DNA from: Streptomyces mangrovisoli
GTDB lineage: Bacteria > Actinomycetota > Actinomycetes > Streptomycetales > Streptomycetaceae
DNA length: 64,000 bases
Reading direction: 5' to 3'
Assembly (NCBI RefSeq): GCF_000974985.2
Contig: NZ_LAVA02000073.1
Span: 19,076 to 83,075 of the forward strand
The notes under the pieces were generated by a model. The model saw nothing but the letters and a program-made list of their open reading frames with translations, had not been told where the DNA came from and did no database searches. A program made the translations under genes and the position numbers. Positions 51,347-59,523 of this stretch are shown one piece after another (within the stretch, counting starts at the first letter, position 1; every line of letters starts with the position of its first letter).

Positions 51347-51970
51347 ATGGTTGCCTCGCACTGGACGGCCGCCCCCGCTCGGACGGCCTCCCTACGACGG
51401 CGTGGTGCCGTGCTCGAACGCGCGATCCTGGAAGCCGCGCTGGAGCAGCTCGGCACGGTCGGCTGGAACGGCCTCACCATGGAAGGCGTCGCCGCCGGCG
51501 CCCAGACCGGCAAGGCCGCCGTCTACCGGCGCTGGCCCTCCAAGGAGGACCTCGTCGCCGACGCGCTGCGGGCCGGACTGCCGCGCCTGGACGCCGCCCC
51601 CGACCGTGGAAGCGTCCGCGAGGACCTGCTGGCGCTCTGCCGTCAGGCGCGCGAGGCGATGTACTCGCGTCCCGGGCTCGCCCTCCGATCGATCATTCAC
51701 GAATGCGACCCGATCCAGGCCGAACGCTTCCATGGACTGATCTTCAAGGGCGTCGTGGAGCCGACCATCGGACTGCTGCGACAGATCATCAACCGTGGAA
51801 TCGAGCGGGGCGAGGTGCGCGGCGACGCGTCGAACAGCTATGTCTTCGACGCCGTCCCCGCGATGATGATGTACCGGTCGAAGATGTGCGCCAGCGAATG
51901 GAGCGACGGTGATCTCGAGGAGATGATCGACCAGCTGATGCTGCCGCTGCTGCGGCCGACCGGTCCCTGA
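51347..51970 (+). CDS. TetR-family transcriptional regulator
   Basis: A 207-residue regulator. The N-terminal helix-turn-helix is ILEAALEQLGTVGWNGLTMEGVAAGAQTGKAAVYRRWPSKEDLVADALRAG; the C-terminal region resembles the TetR_C_11-type ligand domain. The ATG at 51347 was kept; a start nearer ERAILEAALEQL is possible. Divergent from the MFS gene, with two shared operators between them, so it probably represses the pump until a substrate binds. Confidence 0.9.
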   Translation: MVASHWTAAPARTASLRRRGAVLERAILEAALEQLGTVGWNGLTMEGVAAGAQTGKAAVYRRWPSKEDLVADALRAGLPRLDAAPDRGSVREDLLALCRQAREAMYSRPGLALRSIIHECDPIQAERFHGLIFKGVVEPTIGLLRQIINRGIERGEVRGDASNSYVFDAVPAMMMYRSKMCASEWSDGDLEEMIDQLMLPLLRPTGP

Positions 51971-52076
51971 GAGCGGGGGCCCGCCGCCCCGTCCCGGCCT
52001 GCGGGAACCGTCCGGTGACCCCGGAGGGGGGCCAGGGTGTCGCGCCGTCCTTCCGGCGGCGTACTCTGAGGTCGCC

Positions 52077-52778
52077 ATGCCGTACGAACCACCCACCCAC
52101 ACCGTCGAGCGCTCCCTTCGCGCCACGACCGGGGCGAAGATCATTGCCGGTGTCGACGAGGTGGGGCGCGGCGCCTGGGCCGGCCCCGTCACCGTCTGCG
52201 CGGCGGTCACCGGACTGCGCCGGCCCCCCGAGGGACTCACGGACTCCAAACTGCTCACCGTCAAGCGGCGCACCGCGCTCGCGGACATACTCCAGCAGTG
52301 GGTGACCTCCTACGCCCTCGGACACGCCTCGCACGAGGAGATCGACGACCTGGGCATGACGGCCGCTCTGCGGCTCGCCGCGGTGCGCGCCCTGGAAGCC
52401 CTCCCGGTCCGCCCCGACGCGGTGATCCTCGACGGCAAGCACGACTACCTCGGCGCCCCCTGGCGGGTCCGCACGGTGATCAAGGGCGACCGGTCGTGCG
52501 TGGCCGTCGCGGCGGCCTCGGTGATCGCCAAGGTTCAGCGCGACAAAATGATGGCCGAACTGGGCATCGACCATGCAGACTTCGGTTTTGCGGACAATGC
52601 CGGGTATCCCTCACCCGTGCACAAGGCCGCACTGGAGGAGCGGGGCCCCACCCCGTACCACCGGTTGTCGTGGGCGTATCTTGATGCGCTGCCCCAGTGG
52701 CGGCACCTCAAGAAGGCCCGCAGCTGGGCGGACGCGAGTGTTCCGGAGATCGAAGGTCAGCTCGGCTTCGACTTCTGA
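52077..52778 (+). CDS. rnhB: ribonuclease HII
   Basis: A 233-residue enzyme that cuts RNA in RNA-DNA hybrids and at single ribonucleotides in DNA. The catalytic acidic residues are in IIAGVDEVGRGAWAGPV (about residues 28-36) and AVILDGKHDYLG. SVIAKVQRDKMM and HADFGFADNAGYPSPVHKAAL are characteristic. It is co-oriented with the TetR gene but after a gap of 106 bases. Confidence 0.96.
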   Translation: MPYEPPTHTVERSLRATTGAKIIAGVDEVGRGAWAGPVTVCAAVTGLRRPPEGLTDSKLLTVKRRTALADILQQWVTSYALGHASHEEIDDLGMTAALRLAAVRALEALPVRPDAVILDGKHDYLGAPWRVRTVIKGDRSCVAVAAASVIAKVQRDKMMAELGIDHADFGFADNAGYPSPVHKAALEERGPTPYHRLSWAYLDALPQWRHLKKARSWADASVPEIEGQLGFDF

Positions 52779-52846
52779 CCACTCCGCTCGCATTGATGTG
52801 CCACCCCCTGGCGCGATGCGCACCAACGTTTGATAAACATCAGCTC

Positions 52847-53488
52847 ATGCCTCTCAGTCCCGAGGAGCCCCCGATTCACGAGAGTGCCCAGGGTCCCCGC
52901 GCCACCCCGGCCGCCGGCCGTACCGCGCCGACCCCCCGCCCCGTACCCGGACCGCGCCCCGCGGCTCCGCCGCGTCCCGGTCGCCCCGGCCCCCTGCGGC
53001 CCACGCCTCCGGTGCAACGCACACCGCGTGACGTGACCACGGTCAAGCCTGGGCCCTCGGGTCCGGCCGCTCCCGCCGCGCCCGCCCCGGGCCCGGCGAC
53101 CCCCCAGATCCAGCTGATCCCGGCGTCGGTCGAGGGTGCCCTCGACGCCGCCGAGGAAGCAGTGGACCTGCTGCTGGACTCGGGCCGTGCCCCCGGCGAC
53201 CTGCTGGTGATCACCACCGGCGAGCCGCACCCGTGGGCCGCGCACGAACTGTCCTTCGGCGAACCCTCCTACTGGGCGCAGCACGACGCGCGTGACGACG
53301 TCTTCTACCTGGACGCCGCCGCCGCGGGCCGAGCCGCGACCCGTCCCGTGGTCGTCGTCGCCGTCAACGGCGGACCCGACACCACCGCTGCCACCGCCCT
53401 CCCTCTGGCGCTTGCCAGGGCCGGCGCCCTGCTGATCGTCTGCGGCGACCCGCAGAAGGTCAACGCGGTGCTCGGCGCAGGGGTCTGA
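52847..53488 (+). CDS. hypothetical protein with Pro/Arg-rich N-terminus
   Basis: A 213-residue protein from the ATG at 52847. Residues 1-85 are Pro/Ala/Arg-rich and unlikely to fold. Residues 85-213 are ordered (PQIQLIPASVEGALDAAEEAVDLLLDSGRAPGDLLVITTGEPHPWAAHELSFGE, then FYLDAAAAGRAATRPVVVVAVNGGPDTTAATALPLALARAGALLIVCGDPQKVNAVL). The last part resembles a nucleotide-binding alpha/beta fold or the C-terminus of a helicase, but no motif is decisive. Similar genes follow rnhB in Streptomyces. Confidence 0.7.
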   Translation: MPLSPEEPPIHESAQGPRATPAAGRTAPTPRPVPGPRPAAPPRPGRPGPLRPTPPVQRTPRDVTTVKPGPSGPAAPAAPAPGPATPQIQLIPASVEGALDAAEEAVDLLLDSGRAPGDLLVITTGEPHPWAAHELSFGEPSYWAQHDARDDVFYLDAAAAGRAATRPVVVVAVNGGPDTTAATALPLALARAGALLIVCGDPQKVNAVLGAGV

Positions 53489-53890
53489 GCCTCCCCGGAG
53501 ACATCCGGGACGCTCGGGCTCACCGCGCGGTGACCGACGCAGCCGCGCGGGCAGTATCGGCACGGTGGGCCCTTCGGCATGTCCGGACGTCGTGCGACCG
53601 GGCGGCGCGTCGCGAAGTGACCGGTGTGCTGGTGCCGTGCGCCCGATCGGCGCGTGCCCGCCCGCCGTGCGAGTGGCTGGTGCCCTGGTTGGTGGCTGGC
53701 TGGTTGGCGTGCGCTTCCGTCCCGTCGGACCCGGCGTGGCGGGGGTGTGCCCGTCCCACGGCGGCTGATCAGCCGCCGTGTCCGGGATCGCCGGTGGCGG
53801 ACTCGTCGGGACAACGAGCGGGTACCGCCGCATGGTTCCCGTTTGCCACTGCCGACTTCCCCCGTGTGTCGACCGGTCGTGCGGGTCCGC
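53489..53890. other. convergent intergenic region, no gene seen
   Basis: The 402 bases between two convergent genes have no reading frame with Streptomyces codon bias and protein features. It includes GTGGCTGGT/GGCTGGCTGG runs near 53670-53710. I saw no convincing long hairpin, although a terminator is expected here. Confidence 0.4.
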
Positions 53891-54511
53891 TCAGCGCGCC
53901 GCGGCGCGCCGCAGGACCTCCGACATGGCGCCACCGGTGCGCGGCAGCGGGACAGGAGCCTGCGTCAGCGTGAAGGACTCCGGCGCCGAGTCCGAACTCG
54001 GGCGGCGGCCGCCCCGGCCCTCGCCCAGCACCTGCCACCCGTCACGGGTCAGGGTTATGTACGCCCCGCACCGCAGCCCGTGCAGGGTGCACGCGTCACG
54101 CAGACCCCACATCCACGCGCCGTCCTCCTCCGTCCAACGACCGTCGCCCTCGCGGCAGTAGAGCAGCACGGCGGTGCGCACCGGCGTGCGGCGGCGCAGA
54201 TCGTGCGGGATCACTCTGCGCAGCTGCGACAGCAGGGCGTTGCGGAACATCCAGCCGTCGGCGGGCGTGGCACGCCGCGTGAACGACGCGCTGGCGCACA
54301 GCCGTTCCTCCGAGTCGAAGACCGCCACGATCGCCGTGGTCGGTTCGGGGCGATGGCGTGCGTGCAGCCCGCTGACCACCTCGCGCGGGTCACGCAGCAA
54401 GGGGATGCCTGCAGCGGCCCATTCCGCAGGTTCGAGAAGACGGTTGGCGGACGCGGCGGACGCGGACGTCGACAAGGGCGCCGCCGAGGACGGAGCGAAT
54501 CCGAAGGTCAC
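53891..54511 (-). CDS. hypothetical protein, possibly degenerate RadC/JAB-like
   Basis: A 206-residue cytoplasmic protein; GTG at 54511 follows GGGAGGAA. Central segments are TTAIVAVFDSEERLCASASF, NALLSQLRRVIPHDLRRRTPVRTAVLLYCREGDGRW and EEDGAWMWGLRDACTLHGLRCGAYITLTRDGWQVL. The layout of strands and helices recalls the RadC/JAB fold, but the HxH...D zinc motif is absent. That comparison is my inference. Lies between rnhB-side genes and the recQ-type helicase, itself divergent from neither. Confidence 0.65.
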   Translation of the reverse strand: MTFGFAPSSAAPLSTSASAASANRLLEPAEWAAAGIPLLRDPREVVSGLHARHRPEPTTAIVAVFDSEERLCASASFTRRATPADGWMFRNALLSQLRRVIPHDLRRRTPVRTAVLLYCREGDGRWTEEDGAWMWGLRDACTLHGLRCGAYITLTRDGWQVLGEGRGGRRPSSDSAPESFTLTQAPVPLPRTGGAMSEVLRRAAAR

Positions 54512-54767
54512 GTTCCTCCCTTCGGCTACGCGCCCACACGGGGGGCGGGGTGGAATTCGGGGGAGCGCACGCCGCAGCAGAGCCCTACCGGGGGTGACGG
54601 ACGGGCTGCACGGGGAGCGGACCCCAATTCTTCCTGCCGAATGGGGATGCGGCAACGAGCAAAGTGGGCTGACGGTTGTTATCTGGTGGTGCGTGCCTTA
54701 TATCCCTCCCCTCAATTTGCCACCCGACAGCCCTTGAGACGCTTCGCGGCGCCCGGCGGTCGGGCGG

Positions 54768-56942
54768 TCAGCCCTGCACGGCCAGGACCAGCGGCAACAC
54801 GCCCTCGGCGCCCGCTCCCATGAGCAGTCTGGCGGCTACAGCGAGTGTCCAACCGGTCTCCGTGTAGTCGTCCACGAGCAGTACCGGGCCCGGCGTCCCG
54901 GCGAGCGCGGACGCGAGAGCGGGCGGCACCGTGAGAGCCCCGTCGAGCGCCTTCAGGCGCTGCGCGCTGTTGCTCCGCGACATCGGTGGCGCGTCGCCGC
55001 CGTACTCCACGCCGCCCAGCAGGGGCAGCCTGCCGACCTGCGCGATGTGCTCTCCCAGCGAGCGGATCAGCCGGGGCCGGGTGCGCGAGGCGATGGTGAC
55101 GACTCCCACCGGGCGCGGCGGGGCCCCGTCCGCGCCGGCGGCCCAGCCGCCCGGCCCCTTCGCCCAGCCCGCGAGGACGTCCACCACGGCCCGCGCGACA
55201 TCGTCCGGAACAGGTCCGTCGGCGGCCCCGGGCGCCAGCATCGGCCGCAGCCGATTGCCCCAGCCGATGTCCGAGAGCCTCCCCACGGCCCGGCCCGCGC
55301 CCGCCTGCTCGCGGGGCGGGATACGGCCCTTGAGGTCGATGCCGATCGCCGGCAGCCCGGTCGGCCACATGCGGCGCGGCTCCACCTCGACACCGGCCCG
55401 GCCCAGATCCGCGCGGGCGGCGTCCACCGACCCCGTCGACGTGTCCGCCGTGAAGCGGGCCCCCGCGCAGTTGTCGCAGCGGCCGCACGGCTTCGCGCCC
55501 TCGTCGTCCAGCTGACGCTGGAGGAACTCCATGCGGCACTCCGCCGTCGTCGCGTACTCCCGCATGGCCTGCTGCTCGGCCTTGCGCTGCCGCGCCACCC
55601 ACGCGTACCGCTCGGTGTCGTACGTCCACGGCCGGCCGGTCGCGACCCAGCCGCCCTTGACCCGGTGCACCGCCCCGTCGACGTCGAGGACCTTGAGCAT
55701 CGTCTCCAGACGTGAGCGGCGCAGCTCCACCAGCGGCTCCAGGGCGGGCAGCGACAGCGGGCGCTCCGCGTGGGAGAGCACGTCCAGGGTGCGGCGCACC
55801 AACTCCTCGGGCGGGAACGCGAGCGACGCGAAGTACTCCCAGATCGCCTCGTCCTCCTTCCCCGGCAGGAGCAGCACCTCGGCGTGCTCCACACCGCGTC
55901 CGGCGCGGCCCACCTGCTGGTAGTAGGCGATGGGGGAGGACGGGGAGCCGAGGTGCACCACGAAGCCGAGGTCGGGCTTGTCGAAGCCCATGCCGAGCGC
56001 GGAGGTGGCGACCAGGGCTTTGACCTTGTTCGCGAGCAGGTCGTCCTCCGCCTGCTGCCGCTCGGCGTTCTCCGTCCGCCCCGTGTAGGCCGCCACCGTG
56101 TGCCCGCGCTGGCGCAGGAAGGCGGTCACCTCCTCCGCCGCCGCGACGGTGAGCGTGTAGATGATGCCCGAGCCTGGCAGGTCGTCGAGATGGTCCGCCA
56201 GCCACGCCATCCGGTGCGCCGCGTCCGGCAGCCGCAGCACGCCGAGCCGCAGGCTCTCCCGGTCCAGCGGACCGCGCAGCACCAGCGCGTCCGACGTGCC
56301 ACCCGTGCCGAGCTGCTCCGCCACGTCGGCCGTCACCCTCGCGTTCGCGGTGGCCGTGGTCGCGAGCACGGGCACGCCCGGCGGGAGGTCGCCGAGCATC
56401 GTGCGCAGCCGCCGGTAGTCGGGGCGGAAGTCATGACCCCAGTCGGAGATGCAGTGCGCCTCGTCGACGACGAGCAGCCCGGTCGCGGCCGCGAGCTCCG
56501 GAAGCACCTGGTCACGGAAGTCGGGGTTGTTGAGCCGCTCCGGACTCACCAGCAGGACGTCGACCTCGCCCGCGGTGATCTCGGCGCGGACGGCCTCCCA
56601 CTCCTCGGTGTTGGCCGAGTTGATCGTCCGGGCGTGGATGCCTGCGCGCGCGGCCGCCTCCACCTGGTTGCGCATGAGCGCGAGCAGCGGGGAGACGATC
56701 ACGGTCGGCCCGCTGCCTCCGGCCCGCAGCAGCGAGGTCGCCACGAAGTACACGGCCGACTTGCCCCAGCCGGTGCGCTGGACGACCAGGGCCCGGCGCC
56801 CCTCGGCGACCAGCGCCTCGATCGCCCGCCACTGGTCCTCGCGCAGCCGGGCGGTGCCCGTTCCGTCCCCGACGAGCCGGGCGAGTACGGCGTCGGCCTG
56901 CGTGCGGAGGTCCGCGTTACTCGTGTGCTCCATGCGTTCCAT
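54768..56942 (-). CDS. RecQ-type DNA helicase with C-terminal phosphoribosyltransferase-like domain
   Basis: A 724-residue RecQ-family 3'-5' helicase. Motif I is VVQRTGWGKSAVYF (about residue 47), the DEAH box is VVDEAHCISDWGHDFRPDYR, and helicase C motifs VATSALGMGFDKPDLGFVVHLG and YYQQVGRAGRG follow. The zinc site appears as CRMEFLQRQL...PCGRCDNC. Instead of HRDC, the last 100 residues end in a PRPP-loop-like motif VLLVDDYTETGWTLAVAARLL, as in ComF-type phosphoribosyltransferases. The ATG at 56942 has GGAG 9 bases upstream; an ATG at 56933 is possible. Confidence 0.9.
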   Translation of the reverse strand: MERMEHTSNADLRTQADAVLARLVGDGTGTARLREDQWRAIEALVAEGRRALVVQRTGWGKSAVYFVATSLLRAGGSGPTVIVSPLLALMRNQVEAAARAGIHARTINSANTEEWEAVRAEITAGEVDVLLVSPERLNNPDFRDQVLPELAAATGLLVVDEAHCISDWGHDFRPDYRRLRTMLGDLPPGVPVLATTATANARVTADVAEQLGTGGTSDALVLRGPLDRESLRLGVLRLPDAAHRMAWLADHLDDLPGSGIIYTLTVAAAEEVTAFLRQRGHTVAAYTGRTENAERQQAEDDLLANKVKALVATSALGMGFDKPDLGFVVHLGSPSSPIAYYQQVGRAGRGVEHAEVLLLPGKEDEAIWEYFASLAFPPEELVRRTLDVLSHAERPLSLPALEPLVELRRSRLETMLKVLDVDGAVHRVKGGWVATGRPWTYDTERYAWVARQRKAEQQAMREYATTAECRMEFLQRQLDDEGAKPCGRCDNCAGARFTADTSTGSVDAARADLGRAGVEVEPRRMWPTGLPAIGIDLKGRIPPREQAGAGRAVGRLSDIGWGNRLRPMLAPGAADGPVPDDVARAVVDVLAGWAKGPGGWAAGADGAPPRPVGVVTIASRTRPRLIRSLGEHIAQVGRLPLLGGVEYGGDAPPMSRSNSAQRLKALDGALTVPPALASALAGTPGPVLLVDDYTETGWTLAVAARLLMGAGAEGVLPLVLAVQG

Positions 56943-56974
56943 ACAACAGGACTCCACCGACAGCCGGGCGCGCC

Positions 56975-56983
56975 TGTGGACAA
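56975..56983 (-). promoter_or_regulatory. DnaA-box consensus nonamer
   Basis: TGTGGACAA is the complement of TTGTCCACA, the Streptomyces DnaA-box consensus, located between the recQ-type gene and the DUF4192 gene. Confidence 0.45.
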
Positions 56984-57024
56984 GCGAGCGCACCGCGCCG
57001 CCGTTGTCGTGTCCTTGCCCGTAC

Positions 57025-57033
57025 TTATCCACA
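57025..57033 (+). promoter_or_regulatory. DnaA-box-like nonamer
   Basis: TTATCCACA, one base from the consensus, is oriented opposite to the first and 50 bases away in the same 131-base intergenic region. Confidence 0.4.
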
Positions 57034-57073
57034 GGCTCAACCGGAACATCCGAATCCGCGAGATCGTCGGCGC

Positions 57074-59329
57074 ATGACGAACCACAGCGAAACGGCAGAA
57101 CCCGCCGAAAACGGCGATCGAGCCGGCTCCACGGACAGGAACGGGACGGGGGATCCGATGGGCTCGGAGAGTGCGAAGGGTATGGCGGGCGGCGTTGGTG
57201 CGGAGGGCATCGACGAGCCGGCGGGCGGAAGGGACTCGGAGGGTCCGGACGGGGCGGCGGGCGGAAGGGACTCGGAGGGTCCGGACGGGGTGGCGGGCCG
57301 GATGGGCTCGGGGCGTCCGGACGGTACGGCGGGTGTCGAGGCCGTCGTCGACCGGATCGGCTCGGCGCACGCGGACGCCTCGGCCGAAATCATTGGCTCG
57401 GTCGTTGATGAGCCGCGCGCCTCGACCGAACTCACCGGCTCCGTCGTCGACGACGCGCGCGCCGCCCTCGACCGGATCGACTCCGCCGACCACGTCACCT
57501 GCGCCGCATACCCCGGACACGACAGCACCCACCAGGTGACCCTCCGCACCCCGGCCGAACTGGCCGACGCCCTCCCCTACCTCCTCGGCTACCGCCCCGA
57601 GGACAGCATCGTCCTCGTTGCCCTCCACGACCGCGGCGGCCGCGGCCGGTTCGGCGGCCGGGCGCGGCTCGGCATCCCCGTGGGCGAGGAGGACTGGGCG
57701 GCCGCGGCCCGCCAGCTGGCCCACGGCCTGGTCACGGGCAGCGAACGCCGAGGCGTCCGCCCGGCACAGATGGTCGCGTACGTCTGCCACGAACCGGCCC
57801 GCGGCGAGACGGGCCAGGAGGTCATGGAACGCCTGCGCCCGCTCGCCCAACTGCTGCGCACCGAATGCGGCCGCCTCGACGTGCCCGTGATCGAGGCACT
57901 GTGCGTATCCGACGGGCGCTTCTGGTCCTACTGCTGCCCCAGCACGGGATGCTGCCCTCCCGAAGGCACGCCGATGGGCCTGCCCGGCACCTCCGTCCTC
58001 GCCGCCGCCGCGACCTACGCGGGACTCCAGGTGCGCGGCACCCTCAGCGAACTGCGGGCCCGCCTCCAACCCTGCGAGACCGCCGCCGCACTGGAGCAGG
58101 AGATCGTGCTCGACACCGTGAGCATGACCCTCGTCCCCCGGATCATCGAGGACACCAGCCGCGCCGAGGTGGCACGGGAGACCCTGGACCTCGCCGAACG
58201 CGTCCTGGACCGCCTCGCCGAGGCGCCGCCGGTCTCCGGCACCTTCCTCGCCGACCTCCGCGACGACGAACTGCTCACCCATGAAGAGGCCGCCGCACTC
58301 GTCCTCGGCCTCCAGGACCGGACCACCCGCGACCGCGCCGCCGAGTGGATGGAAGGACCGACGGCCGGCCCCGCGCTGCGCCTCTGGCGCGCGCTCGCCC
58401 GCCGCTGCGTCGGACCCTACGGCGAGCACGCGGCCGCACCGCTCACCCTGGCCGGCTGGGTCGCCTGGTCCACCGGTGACGATCTCGAAGCACGCGAGGC
58501 CCTGGCCATGGCCCTCGGCGCCGACCCCGGCTACCTGTTCGCGCGCCTGCTCCACCAGGCGTGCAACGAGGGCCTGGACCCGGAGTCGATCCGCCGCTGT
58601 CTGCGGGCACAGGCGTCCGGAGGCTCCGGAACGGACAGGGCGAACGGGGAAGGATCCGGGACCGGCATGGACTCGGAAGCCGACTCCTACCCACTCAGCG
58701 AACCCGAGGACGACCTCGCCCCTGAGTATGAGGACGGCCCTGAGATTGAGCCCGAGGACGGCCGCGACCTTGAGCTCGGGGACGACCTCCTCCCCGGGCC
58801 CGAGGGCGACCTCGCCCCCGAGCCCGAAGGCACCTTTGCTTCTGGGCCCGAGGACGGTCCCGGTGGCCCCCAGCCCGAATACGTCCTCACCTTTGAGTCC
58901 GTAGACGGTCGTGAGCCGGTAGACGGTCATGAGCCCGAAGTCGGCCCTGGGCCCGAGCGGATTCCCGCTCCCGTCCCCGCCGCCCGCCGTCGACGCGGGC
59001 AGCGTCCCTCGATCAGCGGGGAGAGCGGAGCCCGCGCACGGCGAGCTCAGGCGGCACAGTCCCAAACCGGCGACGGCGCCAGGCCGCGCGCCGCGTACCG
59101 CGGCCGTAAGGGCCCCACCGGAAAGGCGGCGCCACGACGCGACGGCACGACTTCCGACCCGGCCGACACGGGCGGCGACACCGCTCCCGTCGCCACTGCC
59201 ACGCACAACCCCACCGCACCTGCCGCTCCCGGCCCGCGCGGCGCGACCGCACCCGCCCCCCGTTCGCGCAGCGCCACCCCTCCCGGTGCGACGCCCGCAC
59301 GCCTCGAACCTGCCGACGGCGACCAGTGA
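57074..59329 (+). CDS. DUF4192-domain protein with repetitive flanks
   Basis: A 751-residue cytoplasmic protein. The DUF4192 domain spans about residues 155-510 (VTLRTPAELADALPYLLGYRPEDSIVLVALHD, QMVAYVCHEPARGE, GRFWSYCCPSTGCCPPEGTPM and GWVAWSTGDDLEAREALAMALGADPGYLFARLLHQA). The N-terminus has 36-bp repeats (RDSEGPDGAAGG) and the region 530-640 has acidic EPEDG repeats, then an Arg/Ala/Pro-rich basic end. The function of DUF4192 is unknown. The gene is divergent from the recQ-type helicase, 131 bases apart. Confidence 0.82.
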   Translation: MTNHSETAEPAENGDRAGSTDRNGTGDPMGSESAKGMAGGVGAEGIDEPAGGRDSEGPDGAAGGRDSEGPDGVAGRMGSGRPDGTAGVEAVVDRIGSAHADASAEIIGSVVDEPRASTELTGSVVDDARAALDRIDSADHVTCAAYPGHDSTHQVTLRTPAELADALPYLLGYRPEDSIVLVALHDRGGRGRFGGRARLGIPVGEEDWAAAARQLAHGLVTGSERRGVRPAQMVAYVCHEPARGETGQEVMERLRPLAQLLRTECGRLDVPVIEALCVSDGRFWSYCCPSTGCCPPEGTPMGLPGTSVLAAAATYAGLQVRGTLSELRARLQPCETAAALEQEIVLDTVSMTLVPRIIEDTSRAEVARETLDLAERVLDRLAEAPPVSGTFLADLRDDELLTHEEAAALVLGLQDRTTRDRAAEWMEGPTAGPALRLWRALARRCVGPYGEHAAAPLTLAGWVAWSTGDDLEAREALAMALGADPGYLFARLLHQACNEGLDPESIRRCLRAQASGGSGTDRANGEGSGTGMDSEADSYPLSEPEDDLAPEYEDGPEIEPEDGRDLELGDDLLPGPEGDLAPEPEGTFASGPEDGPGGPQPEYVLTFESVDGREPVDGHEPEVGPGPERIPAPVPAARRRRGQRPSISGESGARARRAQAAQSQTGDGARPRAAYRGRKGPTGKAAPRRDGTTSDPADTGGDTAPVATATHNPTAPAAPGPRGATAPAPRSRSATPPGATPARLEPADGDQ
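57221..57292 (+). repeat. in-frame 36-bp tandem repeat in the DUF4192 gene
   Basis: Units 57221-57256 and 57257-57292 differ at one base and encode GRDSEGPDGAAG/V. They add 12 residues to the unstructured N-terminus. Confidence 0.88.
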
Positions 59330-59523
59330 CCGTGCGGCCGGCGCCCCGCCGCCATTCGGTCGGCTTCACCCTCCGGCGCGTTACTCGGCCCCGTTCTGAC
59401 CCGTTCACCTGTGTGGCGGAGCGCGTGACCAGCACGTACTGCCGAGCGCACAACTCCCAGGCGGATCCCTCTCGTGGGGTCCCGCACCCGCAAGAGGCGC
59501 ACAGCGCGCAGGAGAAGCCGTCC

